This document shows positions 24,285 to 36,900 of a stretch of 64,000 bases of DNA, piece by piece (the first letter of the stretch is position 1; every line of letters starts with the position of its first letter). The stretch is from Ottelia alismoides (taxonomy: Eukaryota > Streptophyta > Magnoliopsida > Alismatales > Hydrocharitaceae). The position numbers were made by a program, and so were the translations under genes. The notes beneath the pieces are model-generated. The model searched no databases and was not told the DNA's origin. It worked only from the letters and a program-made list of their open reading frames with translations. The DNA lies in contig JAZKJV010010130.1 of the NCBI GenBank assembly GCA_037367405.1, forward strand, positions 372,001-436,000. The letters run 5' to 3'.

Positions 24285-25670
24285 ACCAATACAAACATAA
24301 TTAAAATCCTAGCTTCACCAACTCATACAACGATTGTCGCAAGAGTTTACCAATTATCTTGTTAATTTTAATTGGTGCTAAAATCAATCTTGGGAAAGAA
24401 TCAGTAAGTAGTTAGGAGCCAAAAAATTTCTTAAAGACTGGCCTGAATTCTTATGACTAGTTGCACCTATTTTGAGCCAGTATGAGTGTAAGTACGGGCT
24501 GTAAAACAACCACCCATTACTTAAGGATGGAGCCTTACACATTATCCTTTAAACCACCCACACTACTAAGGTTATCCAAATCGTTTATCGGCTACCCATG
24601 TTTCCTAACTGAGAGGCAGATAATCATTTTTATGGAATCAGTAGTCTAAATGTATATTCCGGAGCTGGGCTCGAGCCTTAAGTGTTATCTCTCTCTCACT
24701 CAGACAGATAAATTAATCCAAGGATGGGGTTGTTCTCTCGTAAAAATTCTCAATTTTATAGTTTAATTTAGTCGGCTTTCTTTAGCAAACTCAATTTTAT
24801 TAGGTGATCATCGAACAATTAGGTGAGCACAAATGCACGTCTACCGTCCAATCCTAATTTCCATTTAAATTTTATGTGACAAAACTAGGGGGAGAAATTC
24901 AGGAAAAATCGATGAACATGGAAAATAATGATGTATGCTAAGTAAGAAGAATTATAGTGATTCGTCACAATCTCCATATGGGATTCAATACTAGAATTAC
25001 AAATTACTCTATATGAATATAATTTTACAAAACTGCACCTATCAGAAAGTTCTATTAGCTGAGAAGAATTGAATTGAATTTTGACTAAGTTCAGCGATCT
25101 AATGTGCATCTCAATAAAAGTGAAGCGTGGTTCTAGGTTCTACGAGCACAGAAAATAATCTTATTAGCTCTAATAGTTGTATGTGCAGGTCTAATCCTAT
25201 GAATCACTCAAGTCAGGCTTCACTCTTGTGGGAGAGTGAAACACACCATGACACACCACATAAAAAGTTCAAGTCTTATTTACACGAATGAGAGTCCAAA
25301 CGGACACCGTTGTATATGAGCAATTAATTACAAAAATTAAAAGTGTAGAAATTGAAATCCTAAACTTTACGCTCTCTCACGACTCGACTCGATTTTAAAT
25401 TTAATGTGGATTGGAAGTCGATGAAGATGTGCCAGTTTTAAAAGAAGCCGGTCCAGGTACATCATGTACCTAGCACCAAACTAAGAGAGAGTGTAAGAGA
25501 GTGACATAAAACTAAACTAAAATAAAATAAAAAATATATGTTGAAAATAAAATAAAATAAATGCAGAAAAAAAAATGGATAATGTACACTTATGTGGTTT
25601 ACGGGGTCAGACTAACCGAAAATTTGGGGAAAACGTACACTAGTTTTCTAAACAAAACCCTACAACGTTT
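24285..25670 (-). other. Element A leader (5' UTR)
   Basis: This stretch has no supported gene. Parts are recognisably related to the leader of element D: about 24285-24365 resembles 50245-50340 (caccaactca ... tcaattatcttgt type text) and 24470-24570 resembles 50430-50530 (cagtat..gtaagtacg, then acttaagga..gagcctta). This shared leader suggests common packaging or translation signals and common descent. Confidence 0.55.
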
Positions 25671-25691
25671 GACTCCCCAGCAACGACGCCA
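25671..25691 (-). other. Primer-binding site of element A (tRNA-Asp type)
   Basis: Sense-strand text begins TGGCGTCGTTGCTGGGGA, two bases inside the 5' LTR. It pairs with the 3' end of plant tRNA-Asp (complement TGGCGCCGTTGCCGGGGA) with two mismatches. This PBS is typical of Athila and Tat elements. Confidence 0.85.
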
Positions 25692-25693
25692 TC

Positions 25694-28600
25694 TGACGAT
25701 TCACGGACTACACTCTTTAATTAGTGTGAATTAAGCATTTAAAATAATGACGTGTCATTTCATTGTAGGTGGGTAATCAGAATCAATCAAGAAATAGTCG
25801 CTTAAATATTTAATTCAATTAATTTGAGTGATTTTATGTCTGTTTTACTGGGGCAAGTACTAATGTTGAACTCGAGGAGGTAAAGGAACAACCTAGGTAA
25901 ATGTCTTCGGATTTTGTGTGTGATTTACGAGGTGGGATATTTTTGGTATTTTTAATGCAATTTAGGAATGCAAATGCAAATGCGGTCGATTTTAGGGATT
26001 GGAATGCAATTTTCTGTTAAATGGATTCCAAATATTAAGAAACTTGACCGAGATGTGAATAATGAAGAAATAGATGCACTACATTTTTTTTGGATTTTTT
26101 TTGATGCAATATGAATACACAGTGAATTAATGAATGCAGATAATGAGATTTTCAATAATTAACTATAGTGAATATTAAATTTACATATTTTCATAAAATA
26201 AAATTATCCAAGAAATATCACCAGGTGATCTATCTCAGACAAATCCTAAACCCTAAAAATGTTATGTAATGCATATTAAAAATAAATTACTAAAATACAT
26301 AAAAACAACTTTTATTGAGTAAAATATGAAATGCAAATGTAATTCTTTTTAGGTATAATGTAGATTACAACTAATTCTACTATCCCAGAATTTTTGGCAA
26401 TTTTTCAAGCAAATTTAATTATCAAAGAATTTCAGAGTGTCAATTGGGCAACATATGCAAATTTTTTCAAGGAAATTTATTATTAATTAACCATAGTACA
26501 TAAAAATATAAAAAGCATGCCATTGTGTAAAGAATTAATTTAGAAACAAATTTCAATTTTTAAATAATAAAATACTACATGATGGCATTTAAAATATAAA
26601 TGAAATAGAAGGCTCTGTTTGAAAATTAAAATAAATAAAATAATAAGAAATATAGTTGAGGGTTCAGTTGTAATTACCAATCCCAAAGGGAGTGTCTCTG
26701 CAAAAAAAATCCAAGGGGGTGGCGTCGTGATTTGACGTCCTCCTAGGGCTTCAACGCAATAAGTCCTCCAGGGCATGTGCGAAGCACGTGCCTGATCTAA
26801 GGATGGGGTTGTTTAGGAGATGGGGCAAAACTCAGGGGTTTTGGTGCAATTGTTCCTATGAGGGATGTGATCCCTCACGTGCTCCCTCCCGCAAGTGCAT
26901 AACACGTGGGAGGGCCTCGATCACAACTCTCGGCAGCGGGTGGTGGAAGAAGCTGGTGAAGAGCGATGTCATCTTGAGGTGGAGCCGAAGAGATCGTGGA
27001 GAGATGGTTGTTGGTAGGATGAGGTAGCAAGCTCCTGCAGACGATGAAGTCGATCATGATGGGGCAGAGATCGGCGCGCACTTGTCTAGTGGATGGGAAT
27101 CGCTCACGAACAGACTTGATGCTTGGAGCTTGAGATTGGAGTCCGTAGATCTCGGTGTCTTGTCGAGGAAGAACAGGGCGTCGACGACGAAGGTGAAATG
27201 ATTCTCTAGCAGGTAGAGAAGGTGCCTGTCATCGATGCGGTTGAGCCGAGAATAGATATGGGTTGAAGACATAGCGTGCCAATGGAAGATGGCAAGGGTA
27301 CTATGGATGAGAGGGTTGATGCCCAACGACCAAGACCTGAGCATGGCAAGTCGCCAAGAAGGTGGACAACAATGTGGGTCCTATACTCTAAACTAGCAGT
27401 GTTTAGGATAAAGGGCACTGTCGCAACCCTCCTCTATTCTTGGCTTAATCGGTAGATGCTTGGACATGAGCATGAAAGAGGGCTTTTTATAGCAGAGGGT
27501 GGAGGACATCATGATCTGTGGAGGAGATTACGGATGAGGGTAGGCGGCACCCGCCAGATTAGGAAAGGAGGAAGGAAAATGGAGGGTGCGTGCTAGGCAG
27601 GTGCGGTGGAGGCACGTACGCAGCACGTTCATGGTTTATTATTTATTTTTTTATTTTATTTTTTAATAAAATAAAAGTAATAAAAAACTTAAAAATGAGT
27701 GACATTTGGCGTCTCCAGGAGCTGTCACGTGTCAACTCCAGAAAATTCAGAAAATAAAATACAAAATAATCATGAATAAATAGCATATGACCTCGAATTG
27801 AACATTTTTCATCAAAAAAGTTGCTCGTATCGACCAGATCTAAAACATTCATAATAAGATCCATAACCGAAATAGGTTATTTCTACTAAGTGATTTTTTT
27901 GGGGTACTCTATGTACATAGAATACCATGAATTTTGGGCTTTGTAATTTCTTTATCACTTTTTAAATAAGATAAAAATGAAGAAAAATATGAGAAAATCA
28001 AAGATAAATATTTACACATTAATCTATTTTCTTTAGTTTTGTATTAATTTAGAAAATGAAGAAATTTAATAAGAAACAAAAAATAAGACTTTTGTACATA
28101 ATTTTAGTGAACACTCAGACCCAGTTAGTTTCTTTGATTTCACGATCATTTTGGATTCGAATTTTTGTGTATTTTAATAAAAAGTTTTATCAAAGAAATT
28201 AAATAAAAAAGAAATAAAATGAAATGAGTTAATTTGTACATAAAATAATAGGTCAAAAATCGCTAAAATACATAATATATAAAAGAGGCTTAAAACCCAA
28301 CTTTCACATATGAGCTCCGATTCACTAGAACTTGGTCTTGTTTTGAAGGTAATTGAATGTACATTAGTTCAAAAGTGAGTAGGATCAAATCAGACATTGT
28401 ATGAGGAATATATCAGTGTTTAGTATGACACATCTCAAATTAGGGTTAGGGTTTATTTTTCAATTATTTCAGTTAGTTATTTTTTGTATTTTTCTTTTAT
28501 TCTTATTAGTTATATGTACACAATGGAGGTGGTTTCAGGTCATTTGGAGTTAACATGAATTAGTTAAAAATTGAAGAAGTTAGCCTATTTTACAGGTCGA

Positions 28601-28772
28601 TTGGGCTGGGACTTTTGGCTTCTTATTTTATGAAATTATGAGTGATAAAATGCAATTATTATTTACATTTGCATGGATGCTAATTATGTGATATAGATGA
28701 AGAAATGCAAATGAATTTCAGGTATCTAAGATTAGTTATTATCTTTTAGAGTGATCAATCTGAGTTTCATCG
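25694..28772 (-). repeat. Element A 5' LTR
   Basis: Direct repeat of 16363-19442, with many substitutions and small indels. TATA-like box at 27484-27493. The twin CACGTG cores of the 3' LTR are decayed here (near 27590-27640), but another CACGTG lies near 27727. The 1.33-kb part shared with the array is 25694 to about 27060. Confidence 0.92.
27484..27493 (-). promoter_or_regulatory. TATA box of the element A LTR (5' copy)
   Basis: Sense-strand ctataaaaag, identical to the 3' LTR copy at 18113-18122 and followed at similar distance by conserved LTR text. Confidence 0.55.
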
Positions 28773-29116
28773 GTCCCATAATCAATATTTGTGCAATTAA
28801 ATTAGGGTTTTATGTGTAGTTTTTTGTGCAATTGTTGTACAATTTCTATCCCCTATCTCCCCCTACTTCATTACTTGTTTATCAAGCCATCATGATGACT
28901 GGGTCTTGGGGTTTAGGGTCACTCAACACCTGTGGTGTTTCATTTATTTTATTTCTTACTTTGTTCTTTTATTTTGGAATTAGATACAATAAATGTACAA
29001 TATTTTGTACAAATTTCATAGTATTTATTTTGGTAAATTAATGATATATACAAGCATATACCTAGGGATTTAAGGATAAGATGAAAGAATGATGGTGATG
29101 AAATGGAGATTTATTA
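28773..29116 (-). repeat. 5' end of the family-C LTR interrupted by element A
   Basis: 28845-29116 resembles the 5' end of the element D LTR (41275-41557 and 54665-54963): cctatctccccctac, a diverged middle with tacaat..ttt, then gatgaaat...tta at the edge. It is on the same strand. The other side of element A (the 2.08-kb part of array unit 4) also looks like LTR sequence, so both flanks probably belonged to one LTR. To the right there is no polypurine tract, as expected where an LTR's 5' end meets host DNA. Confidence 0.55.
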
Positions 29117-29630
29117 GGCCGAGCGTACAAGCATCCCATGGTCATGATCCCAGCAGGTCATTGGTCGGGGAACATGATACATGGCATACTGGTGTGCCCT
29201 TGTTGTCTGGTGTACAATCTCGATTTCAGATGAGTGGTGGCAAGACATTTTTTTTAGTTGTCTATGTTTTGCTTTTTTCACTCAGAGTTAACACTCATGT
29301 ACTAGATAGTGTAGTCCACATTAGTTGGTATTCCTACTCGAAGCATTAAGAGAGGAGCTCTGCAAGGTACGGTTTGTCTGAAGGAGTAGATTTAGGATTG
29401 TTTCAAGACTGGACATTCCAAGGGTCGATTAGAAACCATGGATGAGGGTTGGCATACGGTAACGTGTGGGTTTTAACTTACACTCGGTAAAGTGTGGGGA
29501 TTGATTTGACATGTGATATAGTTTACTATTGTATTTTTATGTTATGCTTCTAGCTTTCTTTATGTGCTTTGAATGTGACATTGCATTACGTGGATTGAAT
29601 TGCTGAGTGTCTGGATCCTAGGGGGACAAA
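29117..29630. other. Unassigned, possibly 3' end of an old plus-strand LTR element
   Basis: No gene is supported; an 86-codon plus-strand frame (29089-29349) is unlike any protein I know. The stretch ends in tagggggacaaa at 29619-29630, directly followed by tgtcacaccc. That would fit a plus-strand polypurine tract and LTR start, but no coding domain upstream confirms it. Confidence 0.25.
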
Positions 29631-32560
29631 TGTCACACCCAGACCCTAAGCAAGGCTTTCCAAAATAGGAAACATTACTTTGATTATAGGTGCAGTCAAA
29701 TGACGTCATATGAGAAGGAGAGAATCCTGAATGGTACTTATCTAATTATGATCACAGTAAATCTATGTATTTTATGGTAATAATGACATTAATATCCTTA
29801 TTCCTTGGTGTGAAATTGTATAACATTTTGTCTTTGTTCCTTGGACACGCTACAGACATGAATCACATCGCCCTATTAATGTTTGACAACAAAATGATTG
29901 AAAGATAATGTCTACATGACAAGGAAAGATTCATTGAAAAAGGTTAATGATGTTGGAGAATGGGAGAGGCTCATGGTCTACAACCCTTCATGGTGCACTC
30001 CAAAGAGTTGGTCTCACCACTATAATCTATTTGCCTAGGAGATTTTCCACAAGAGATCTGATGTCACGACCCCAGTTCCAGATTGTCGGTTCCTCCCATT
30101 TATCAGATATGGTTACTCAGCAATAACTTTATATAATAATAACATCTACATCCAGAAATAGATGGAAATAAAATGCAACATAGAGAGCATCTAACATTTT
30201 TCCATTCACAAAATAAGGATTGCATAGAGACATATATCGTAATATTCTACAGCATGTACATCTAGGTGAAAGAAAAGAACTCAAAAAAACTACAAACTAT
30301 CTTATACTATAAGCAACTATAGTTGGTTGTTTGGCTGACTAAGGTCCTAGCGATGGCTCATCTATACACGTTGAGTTTCTAGAAATCATAGTATAAAGAT
30401 TAGCGAGTGCTAAGAAACAAAGAAAAAAAATAAATAATTATTATAGCTAGCAAAACTTATTATAGCAGAAAGCTGAAATTCTTCTAACTATATAAAGTCA
30501 TATTCCTTCTATTCCACATTAGGGATTAGTCTAGTTGGTTTTACCTCACCTCTCATGGACTCCAAAGTTGTGGACACTTACCATCATGGAGATTGTGTTG
30601 ATATGGTGCGCTTATGGCACACACATCGCCTCAATTAATCATCCAGTGCTAGCCTAACATGTTTCCCTTTTTTCATTATCTCGGTTCAAAACCCTCATCC
30701 TGGAAAACAAAGAAGCATGCAGCACTCGAGGATCAGATATCTTAAAACCATATACTAACCTTTAATCATAGGTATTAGAGGCTTTAAATACATGTTAGCA
30801 TGACCCGATCGCCATTAAATCACTTGTTCCTCCACTTAGCACGACCACATATTAAGTCAGTCAATCCACTAAATGGTAGTTGAGTTACATGCAATGTGAA
30901 TAATTTATTACGCACACTGAATATATCCATGCAATCGTCTACCACATAGGTATGGCTTGCTAGTACAGACGATCTTCTAACAAAACTACATGTTCCACGA
31001 CCGACCTCTAGTATCTACTCCAAGTCATCCTTATTATAAAAGATAGTACGAAATTGTAACCATACCCTATTTATGCCATATCACTTATCACCTAATATCT
31101 GTATAGTACTCTACATTAGTCATAGTAGTGATAACGATGATTCATTACATCAACTCTATCTTAGTAATCAATTTAGAGTAATCATGGAGCAAGTATGTTG
31201 ACATTCATCATAATGAAGAATAAAATAAACAATAATTCTTATACAGATTAACTCTAAAACCCAAAAGCAATATGCAGGATTTCGTTACTAACGTGTTAAC
31301 TTGTGTGTGTCCTTCAAGATATTTTGACTCATATCCAATTGAGATGATTAATAACTTCTGAAATGTTCTAAAATTATTTTCGCATCAAAACATGAAAAAC
31401 AAATGAAGAATACGAGGAATGTAATCTCCCAAAATTTTGGTAGAATTTTACCTTAAATCTGGTGATATTTGATGGAAAATTTTACATTGTTTCTCCTAAC
31501 ATTAGGTGATATTCCAAGGACAAATTTGATAGAGTTTCCTCTTATAAAACAATATAAGAAAACATGAGACTTGAAAATACAAATCAAATAAAGAAATTAT
31601 GCATAGCCATTTACACCTCGCATAATGGGTGGGTGATGCGTATGTTCACCAAAGGCCCAACTGCTCATACGCAAGTATAGTGTTACTCAATTTTTTACAT
31701 CATATAACAACACTATTAGCATATACTGAAGGATCGACTAGTCTCATGACATGGATGAGTATAGCATTTTCATTGACAGCATAGCCACCCGTGCCCAACA
31801 AGGCTATACTCAGATATCTCCCATATATGTTAATACTAACATAGGAAAGGAAAAGAGGTTGAAACCCTAGATCTAGATAGACTTATGTACCTTCTACTCT
31901 AAACCGACAAGGAGAGGAGCTTACCATTCTCTTTCTCCTCTTGTCCTCGGCAGTGCTTTGCGTGTGCTTCTTCCCTACTTCATCCATTTCTCTCAATCTC
32001 TCGACCCTAGCCTTGGGGTGGCGGCGGACGGATGAATGTTGTAGAGAATGGAGGGGTGGGTTATTTGTAGGCTCTCAACCCTTTAAAATCATGGTTTATA
32101 ATCCATGGTGTTTGCTAATGATTTTTCCCAAAATCATGATTTCCTTTAATAGCATAGTTTCATGGTCCAATGTTTTTGTCAAAGATTTTCATGAATCTCA
32201 TGATTTTGGTAAAGACTCTTCAATAACTCTAATCATGATTAATTCACAATGATCGATTAACATTTCCTATCCATGATCATTAAGCTTATTGAACATTTAT
32301 CTTTTCAATCAACATTTGTTAGTACTAATGATGGTGATTAAGATCAAATGACAACTTAACTGACGTCGACCTTATTCGCTTCCAAAATTCATAACTATTT
32401 GAAACAACCTCCAATTAAGACAAAATGAGTTATGTTAGATTTGTCTCATTGGGTGGATCTAATAACCACATATTATGTAGGATTTGAAGAGGTTGATTTT
32501 CAAGGATCTACAATTATAAAAACCATCAAGGAAATCCCAACCTCGATACTTAGAATAAAG
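29631..32560. other. Unassigned region with LTR-like fragments
   Basis: No protein or RNA gene is supported. Two places begin with tgtcac-type text of the kind seen at LTR ends of Ty3/gypsy chromoviruses: tgtcacaccc at 29631 and tgtcacgacccc at 30062. Around 31900-32080 the minus strand looks promoter- or LTR-like (ctacaaataa near 32070, then C-rich text). I could not find a matching second copy, so boundaries stay open. Confidence 0.25.
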
Positions 32561-32569
32561 GTATAAAAA

Positions 32570-34861
32570 CGTTAAAGTAGATGGAATTCATAAAATCCTT
32601 AAAGGTATAATCCTGTGTTAAAAGGAATAATCCAACATTAAAGGTATAATCCCTATGAGGGGATGTCCATAGAGAGGAGAGAGAGAGAGAGAGTTGTTGC
32701 TACTTGAGTTGTTGTATCATGGAAGGCAAGGTCTGGCCCTCCTTATATATGTTATGAGACCGTTAGGATGGCAATCATAATTATCAAATCAATGGCCAAG
32801 ATTAAAAGTACACATAAGCACATTTTAGGATTATCGTCGACAACAATTATAAATTAAATCGACCTTATAATCCTCTTAGAAAACTAACAAACAAATAATT
32901 AATAAATTGAAAAATAAAAATGGAGCTCCCAAATAAAGGGGGGACACCCTTTGTTTCCAACAAGCTTATATATCTCCCTATTTTAGGGAGATCCTTTTTA
33001 TTTTCATTTTATTTTAATTATTATGGTTGCAATAATAATAACTTTTAACTTGATTATTAATTCTTTTAGGAAAAAAATCAATTATCAACAAATATTTCCA
33101 AATTACTTGTGATAATCGTTGATGTAGCACTCACAATTATGAATCATATTCATAAGCCCAAAACAAAATGTAAATCATATTTACATTTATTGTATAATGT
33201 GAATCTAATCCACATTAATATTGATTTGTGAATCATGCTCACAATAAAGACTCAATGGAAATGGTGGATGCTATCCACACTATCCAAGATTTTTGTGGAT
33301 AGCACTATCCACATTGATCTTATCAAAGGTGATTAAATCCAATTTAATTATCTCAAAATCCTCTCTGCACATATCCAAAATTAATGTGAATCTTATCTGC
33401 ATTAATTCTTAGATAAATGTGGATAACACTATGAAAGATAATATTATACAACACAATTAAGTCCAATTTAATTTTCGTAGAATCCACTTTCTACATATCA
33501 AAAAATATGTAAATCTTATCCACATGATTTCTTGGATAAATTTTCATAACACTATCCATGATAATATTATCCAGGATAATTATATCTAATTTAATTATCC
33601 TAAGCTCTCTTCTTCACCAAGTGATTCAAACATTATTAAATAGTCCATATTCTTAGACTGATCATTAATGGAACATTCCTCAAACTCGTTTGAGGATAGT
33701 GCACTTTCTCTACGGATAATAGGAGATATGGTCAGGGTGATTGCACATCCATTTATAGTGACTTCGATAATGAGATATAATCTCATATCTAGATTTAAAA
33801 GATCTCTCAAAGATTTCTGATCATGTCATACAATGTTCTCAATCTTCTTATTGTATATGTATCCAATTTAGACCAATATCCATTATATATACTAAGATTG
33901 GTTAACTTGTTCACTGAGTGGAGTCAATAAAATACAAACATATTTCATCACTCCATTGGAAGGGAAGCATCATGGTATACAATCATTTAAGATAACATCA
34001 CCCTTGAGTATTCCTAATGCCCGTACATCCTATATACGAGAAGACTATGATTAAACATGAAGTTATGATCCAATTTTGGATTATATCCCTCATGTTTTTA
34101 TCGTCTAGTTTCTCATTCGATCATTTAAAGTTAGTATCAACCATATACTTTTCAAAAGCATATATCATTCCTATAAATCTTTTATTGTTTCATAAACAAG
34201 ACAACTAACTCAGAATGGTTTATCCCAATATCTCAGGAATGGGCTCATGTATTCTGGGTTAATAGTGAACATGTATGATCCCTTTGAGAGATCGTATTAC
34301 GCGTACACCCTTGTATGCATACCAGTGCATCGGTGTATAGACCTAAGTTAGGTCATCAACGTAATGGTCTGCCAAATGTACATACTTAGACATATACTAA
34401 TAAATATGTCTTTGGTCAGTGGGTGTGTGTCTATATCATGACAGAATACGATAATGGTCTTAATTATCTAGATCACGCTAAGTCAACTCTTTGACCTAGC
34501 TTATCCAATACCTTCAAATTTTTATTCCTATGCAGAGGAACAACATTACGAGGTCAGTCAGATGTCATGCTTTAGAGTAAGGATTGCCATCTCTTTATCA
34601 GATTGGAGATCCTTTCTTGCTAATCACTTAACGATGCGATTGAGTCCTCAATCTAACCATTTAGATATTCAAGCCTGCACTAGCATCTATGATCAAACAC
34701 TTGGATTAACTGTTGTATGATATCAAGAAGGTCATGGTACATATCCTTAATTGTACAAATGGACCTATTATGCTAATTAGGTGTTCTTCATTTCAGATTA
34801 AAGAGTGATTCCCAAAAACTTTTATTACATAATGGATCGTCATGGACACATATGTCCAACA
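32570..34861 (-). repeat. Element B 3' LTR, probably truncated
   Basis: Matches 56900-59193 of the right LTR (for example ttcaccaagtgattcaaaca near 33612 and 57956). The sense start is TGTTGGACATATGTG at 34861. It contains a GA-rich tract (32671-32694) and a TATA-like box near 32741-32752. Left of about 32570 I see no match to 56450-56880, so roughly 450 bp are missing or too diverged to see. Confidence 0.75.
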
Positions 34862-34877
34862 ATCTCCCACTAGCCCA
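34862..34877 (-). other. Copia polypurine tract of element B
   Basis: On the sense strand the text is ggctagtgggagat followed by the LTR start tgttgg. GTGGGAGATTGTTGG is the hallmark PPT/LTR junction of plant copia elements. Confidence 0.8.
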
Positions 34878-34899
34878 AAGAACCGTTAACGAGATAATC

Positions 34900-36300
34900 T
34901 TTAAATTACACTCATATTCTAATCATGAGCCATGTAGATATACACCTCATATGGTTGATTAGTCACTCTGTCGTGAAGAGACTATGCCAAGTCCTTTTAA
35001 AAACTTGTACAATACTTTGTAATGGTACTTGCATCCCATGCAAATGTTTCATCTTATGCAATCTATACTCAATATTGTTAAAGCAGTCACAGTTCTTACA
35101 CCACAATTTAGCAGTTAACATAACCATTAAGGGATTTCCAATACCCTTATGCTCAGAGATATCTATCATCTTAGACCAAGACATAGTCTTAAGTCTTTCA
35201 GGGGTATATAAATACTAGGAGATCAGTATGTCTTAGTCTTATTCTTTCGATGATGTCTTATTACAGCAATCAAGTATTTCATCGCCATAGTAGGATTTGT
35301 AATAGTTTACTACTCTTACTGCATGGCAGTTATCTCATTTTTATACACATCATGGCATACACCGAGCTTTGTATAGCTGATGCACAAGGGTATATAGATA
35401 TAGCAGTCACAATCTCAACACTTTGAGGTGTTATGACTTTAGATAGGTCAGTACAAACTCATAAGGGAATGAAGCCTTCCTTCGTTCTTCCCATCTAGGA
35501 TTTGTCATGGGGATACCCTCTAAGGTCCTAACTCCCTATTATATTTGCCTCTCAATAGATTCAAAAACTATGATTCAAGAGGCATCCTTGAGTCCTTTTA
35601 TCTCAATGGTATGGGACAACCAAAATATGAAACACTTATTATCTTCTTATATCACTTCAATTGATTAGGACAACATCTATACTTATCATAATGAACACAA
35701 ATGTCACTCCAACTAAACATCGTATGGTTCATCAAAAGTCTATCTGAAATAATAAACATTATAATTTCATCAAACCTGTTGTTCCAATAGTTATGAAGCC
35801 CTAGGGATACTTTATATGAGTATTCTCATTGAGGTATTCATTAAGGAATATAATCTGGAATTCCATCTTCAAGATGTTATAGCCAAGTTAGTAGCTATAG
35901 TTAACAATATCTTGGACTCTACTTTAGACTTTATTACTAACGTCCATCTATCCATGTCATAATCCTCAGATGCTTCATTATATGAAGCTGTATCATTGTC
36001 AGACTTTTTTGACACACGATATCCATACCATTTTTGTAGTATAATCACCCTCAAACTCTTTCAAAGGGGTATGAATGTTTCATCTTTATTATTTCCTAGT
36101 TTTTGGTTTAGGGAGTTCATTATCCTATTCAGATTCAATGAATTCCTTTACTTAATTTTATCTTGGATCTTAATTAAGTTATCGTATAATAATCATATCC
36201 ATAGAGATGATGACTTTAAAAATCATAGGGTCACAAAGTAGATCTCCAATGATGTCCCTTACACTCTTGATGAAGTAGCACTCTTTAATGCAAGATTCTA
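34900..36300 (-). pseudogene. Copia reverse transcriptase / RNase H remnant (element B)
   Basis: Read on the minus strand with stops and frame changes. Near 35850 the text MEFQIIFLNEYLNE corresponds to the family's QMDVKTAFLNGYLEE. Near 35375 YPCASAIQSSVYAMMC corresponds to the PYASAIGSIMYAMLC segment before RNase H. The catalytic YVDD box is not recognisable. The downstream RNase H part to 34900 is very degraded. Assignment rests on these two segments and on position between integrase and PPT. Confidence 0.55.
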
Positions 36301-36369
36301 GCATACTTATAAGGAATCCAGATAATGATATGTGTCGTAGTCTCTACTACTTATCATTAGAAATTAAGT

Positions 36370-36900
36370 AGTAATTGTGCTATATATCATCATTGATATA
36401 AACATGTCCAACATGATCTTATTGTATATGCCTGCAACTCTACTAAGCTGAGGTGTTCGTAGAGGAGTGAGATAGAAAAAATATTCCTTCTTTATAAGGT
36501 ATTCCTAGAATTCATCTGACTGGTACTCATTACCTTGGACAGATTGAATTCTATACTTCTCTCTTCCAACTTTCATTATCAACCAGATTGTGAAATATAT
36601 GAACATTTCAAACATATGTAGGAAGAAATCTCATGCCACAAATGATAATCAGTTGATATCACATATCATTAATGTTCATTATGTTATAGATTGAATTCAT
36701 GCAACAATATGTTTGAGGTTTTGAATTCCTCCACATCATGCAACATTCTTGCAGAAGGGTGCTCCAAACATTTTACTTTGAATGTAATATTCACAAGTAG
36801 GTAAGTTATGAACTTTTAGACAATCTAAACATTCACATCTCATAGTCTAGTGATCTTATCAACAGACACATGTTCAAGTCATGATGTTATATCATCGTCA
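36370..36900 (-). pseudogene. Copia integrase and GAG-pre-integrase remnant (element B)
   Basis: On the minus strand, about 36590-36400 reads as a version of the integrase core: YRIQSVQGNEYQSDEF for the family's IKTLRSDRGGEYLSxEF, then YLTPLRTPQLSRVAG for the LTPPGTPQxNGVSE segment, then NKIMLDMF. The catalytic Asp is lost (RSDRG became QSVQG) and a stop interrupts. Further upstream (36800-36700) text with PTCEYYIQSKM resembles the CxxC part of the GAG-pre-integrase domain. Confidence 0.6.

Larger units (their letters stand above)
16363..28772 (-). mobile_element. Element A: non-autonomous Athila-type LTR retrotransposon
   Basis: Two directly repeated LTRs (16363-19442 and 25694-28772, both about 3.08 kb) bound a 6.25-kb interior. 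The minus strand is the sense strand: the PBS lies inside the right LTR (25671-25691) and the polypurine tract inside the left LTR (19443-19457). The 5-bp flanks are gtcct (16358-16362) and gtccc (28773-28777), a target duplication with one later change. Both LTR ends fit TG...CA (right-hand TG degraded to CG at 28772). The interior has a protease-like remnant but no RT, RNase H or integrase that I can recognise, so the element must have depended on another element. The LTRs differ at many positions, so the insertion is old. Confidence 0.9.

Noticed and set aside
25671..25691. A tRNA gene suggested by the tRNA-Asp-like text
   Set aside because: Only the 3' end complement is present and it sits beside an LTR, so it is a primer-binding site.
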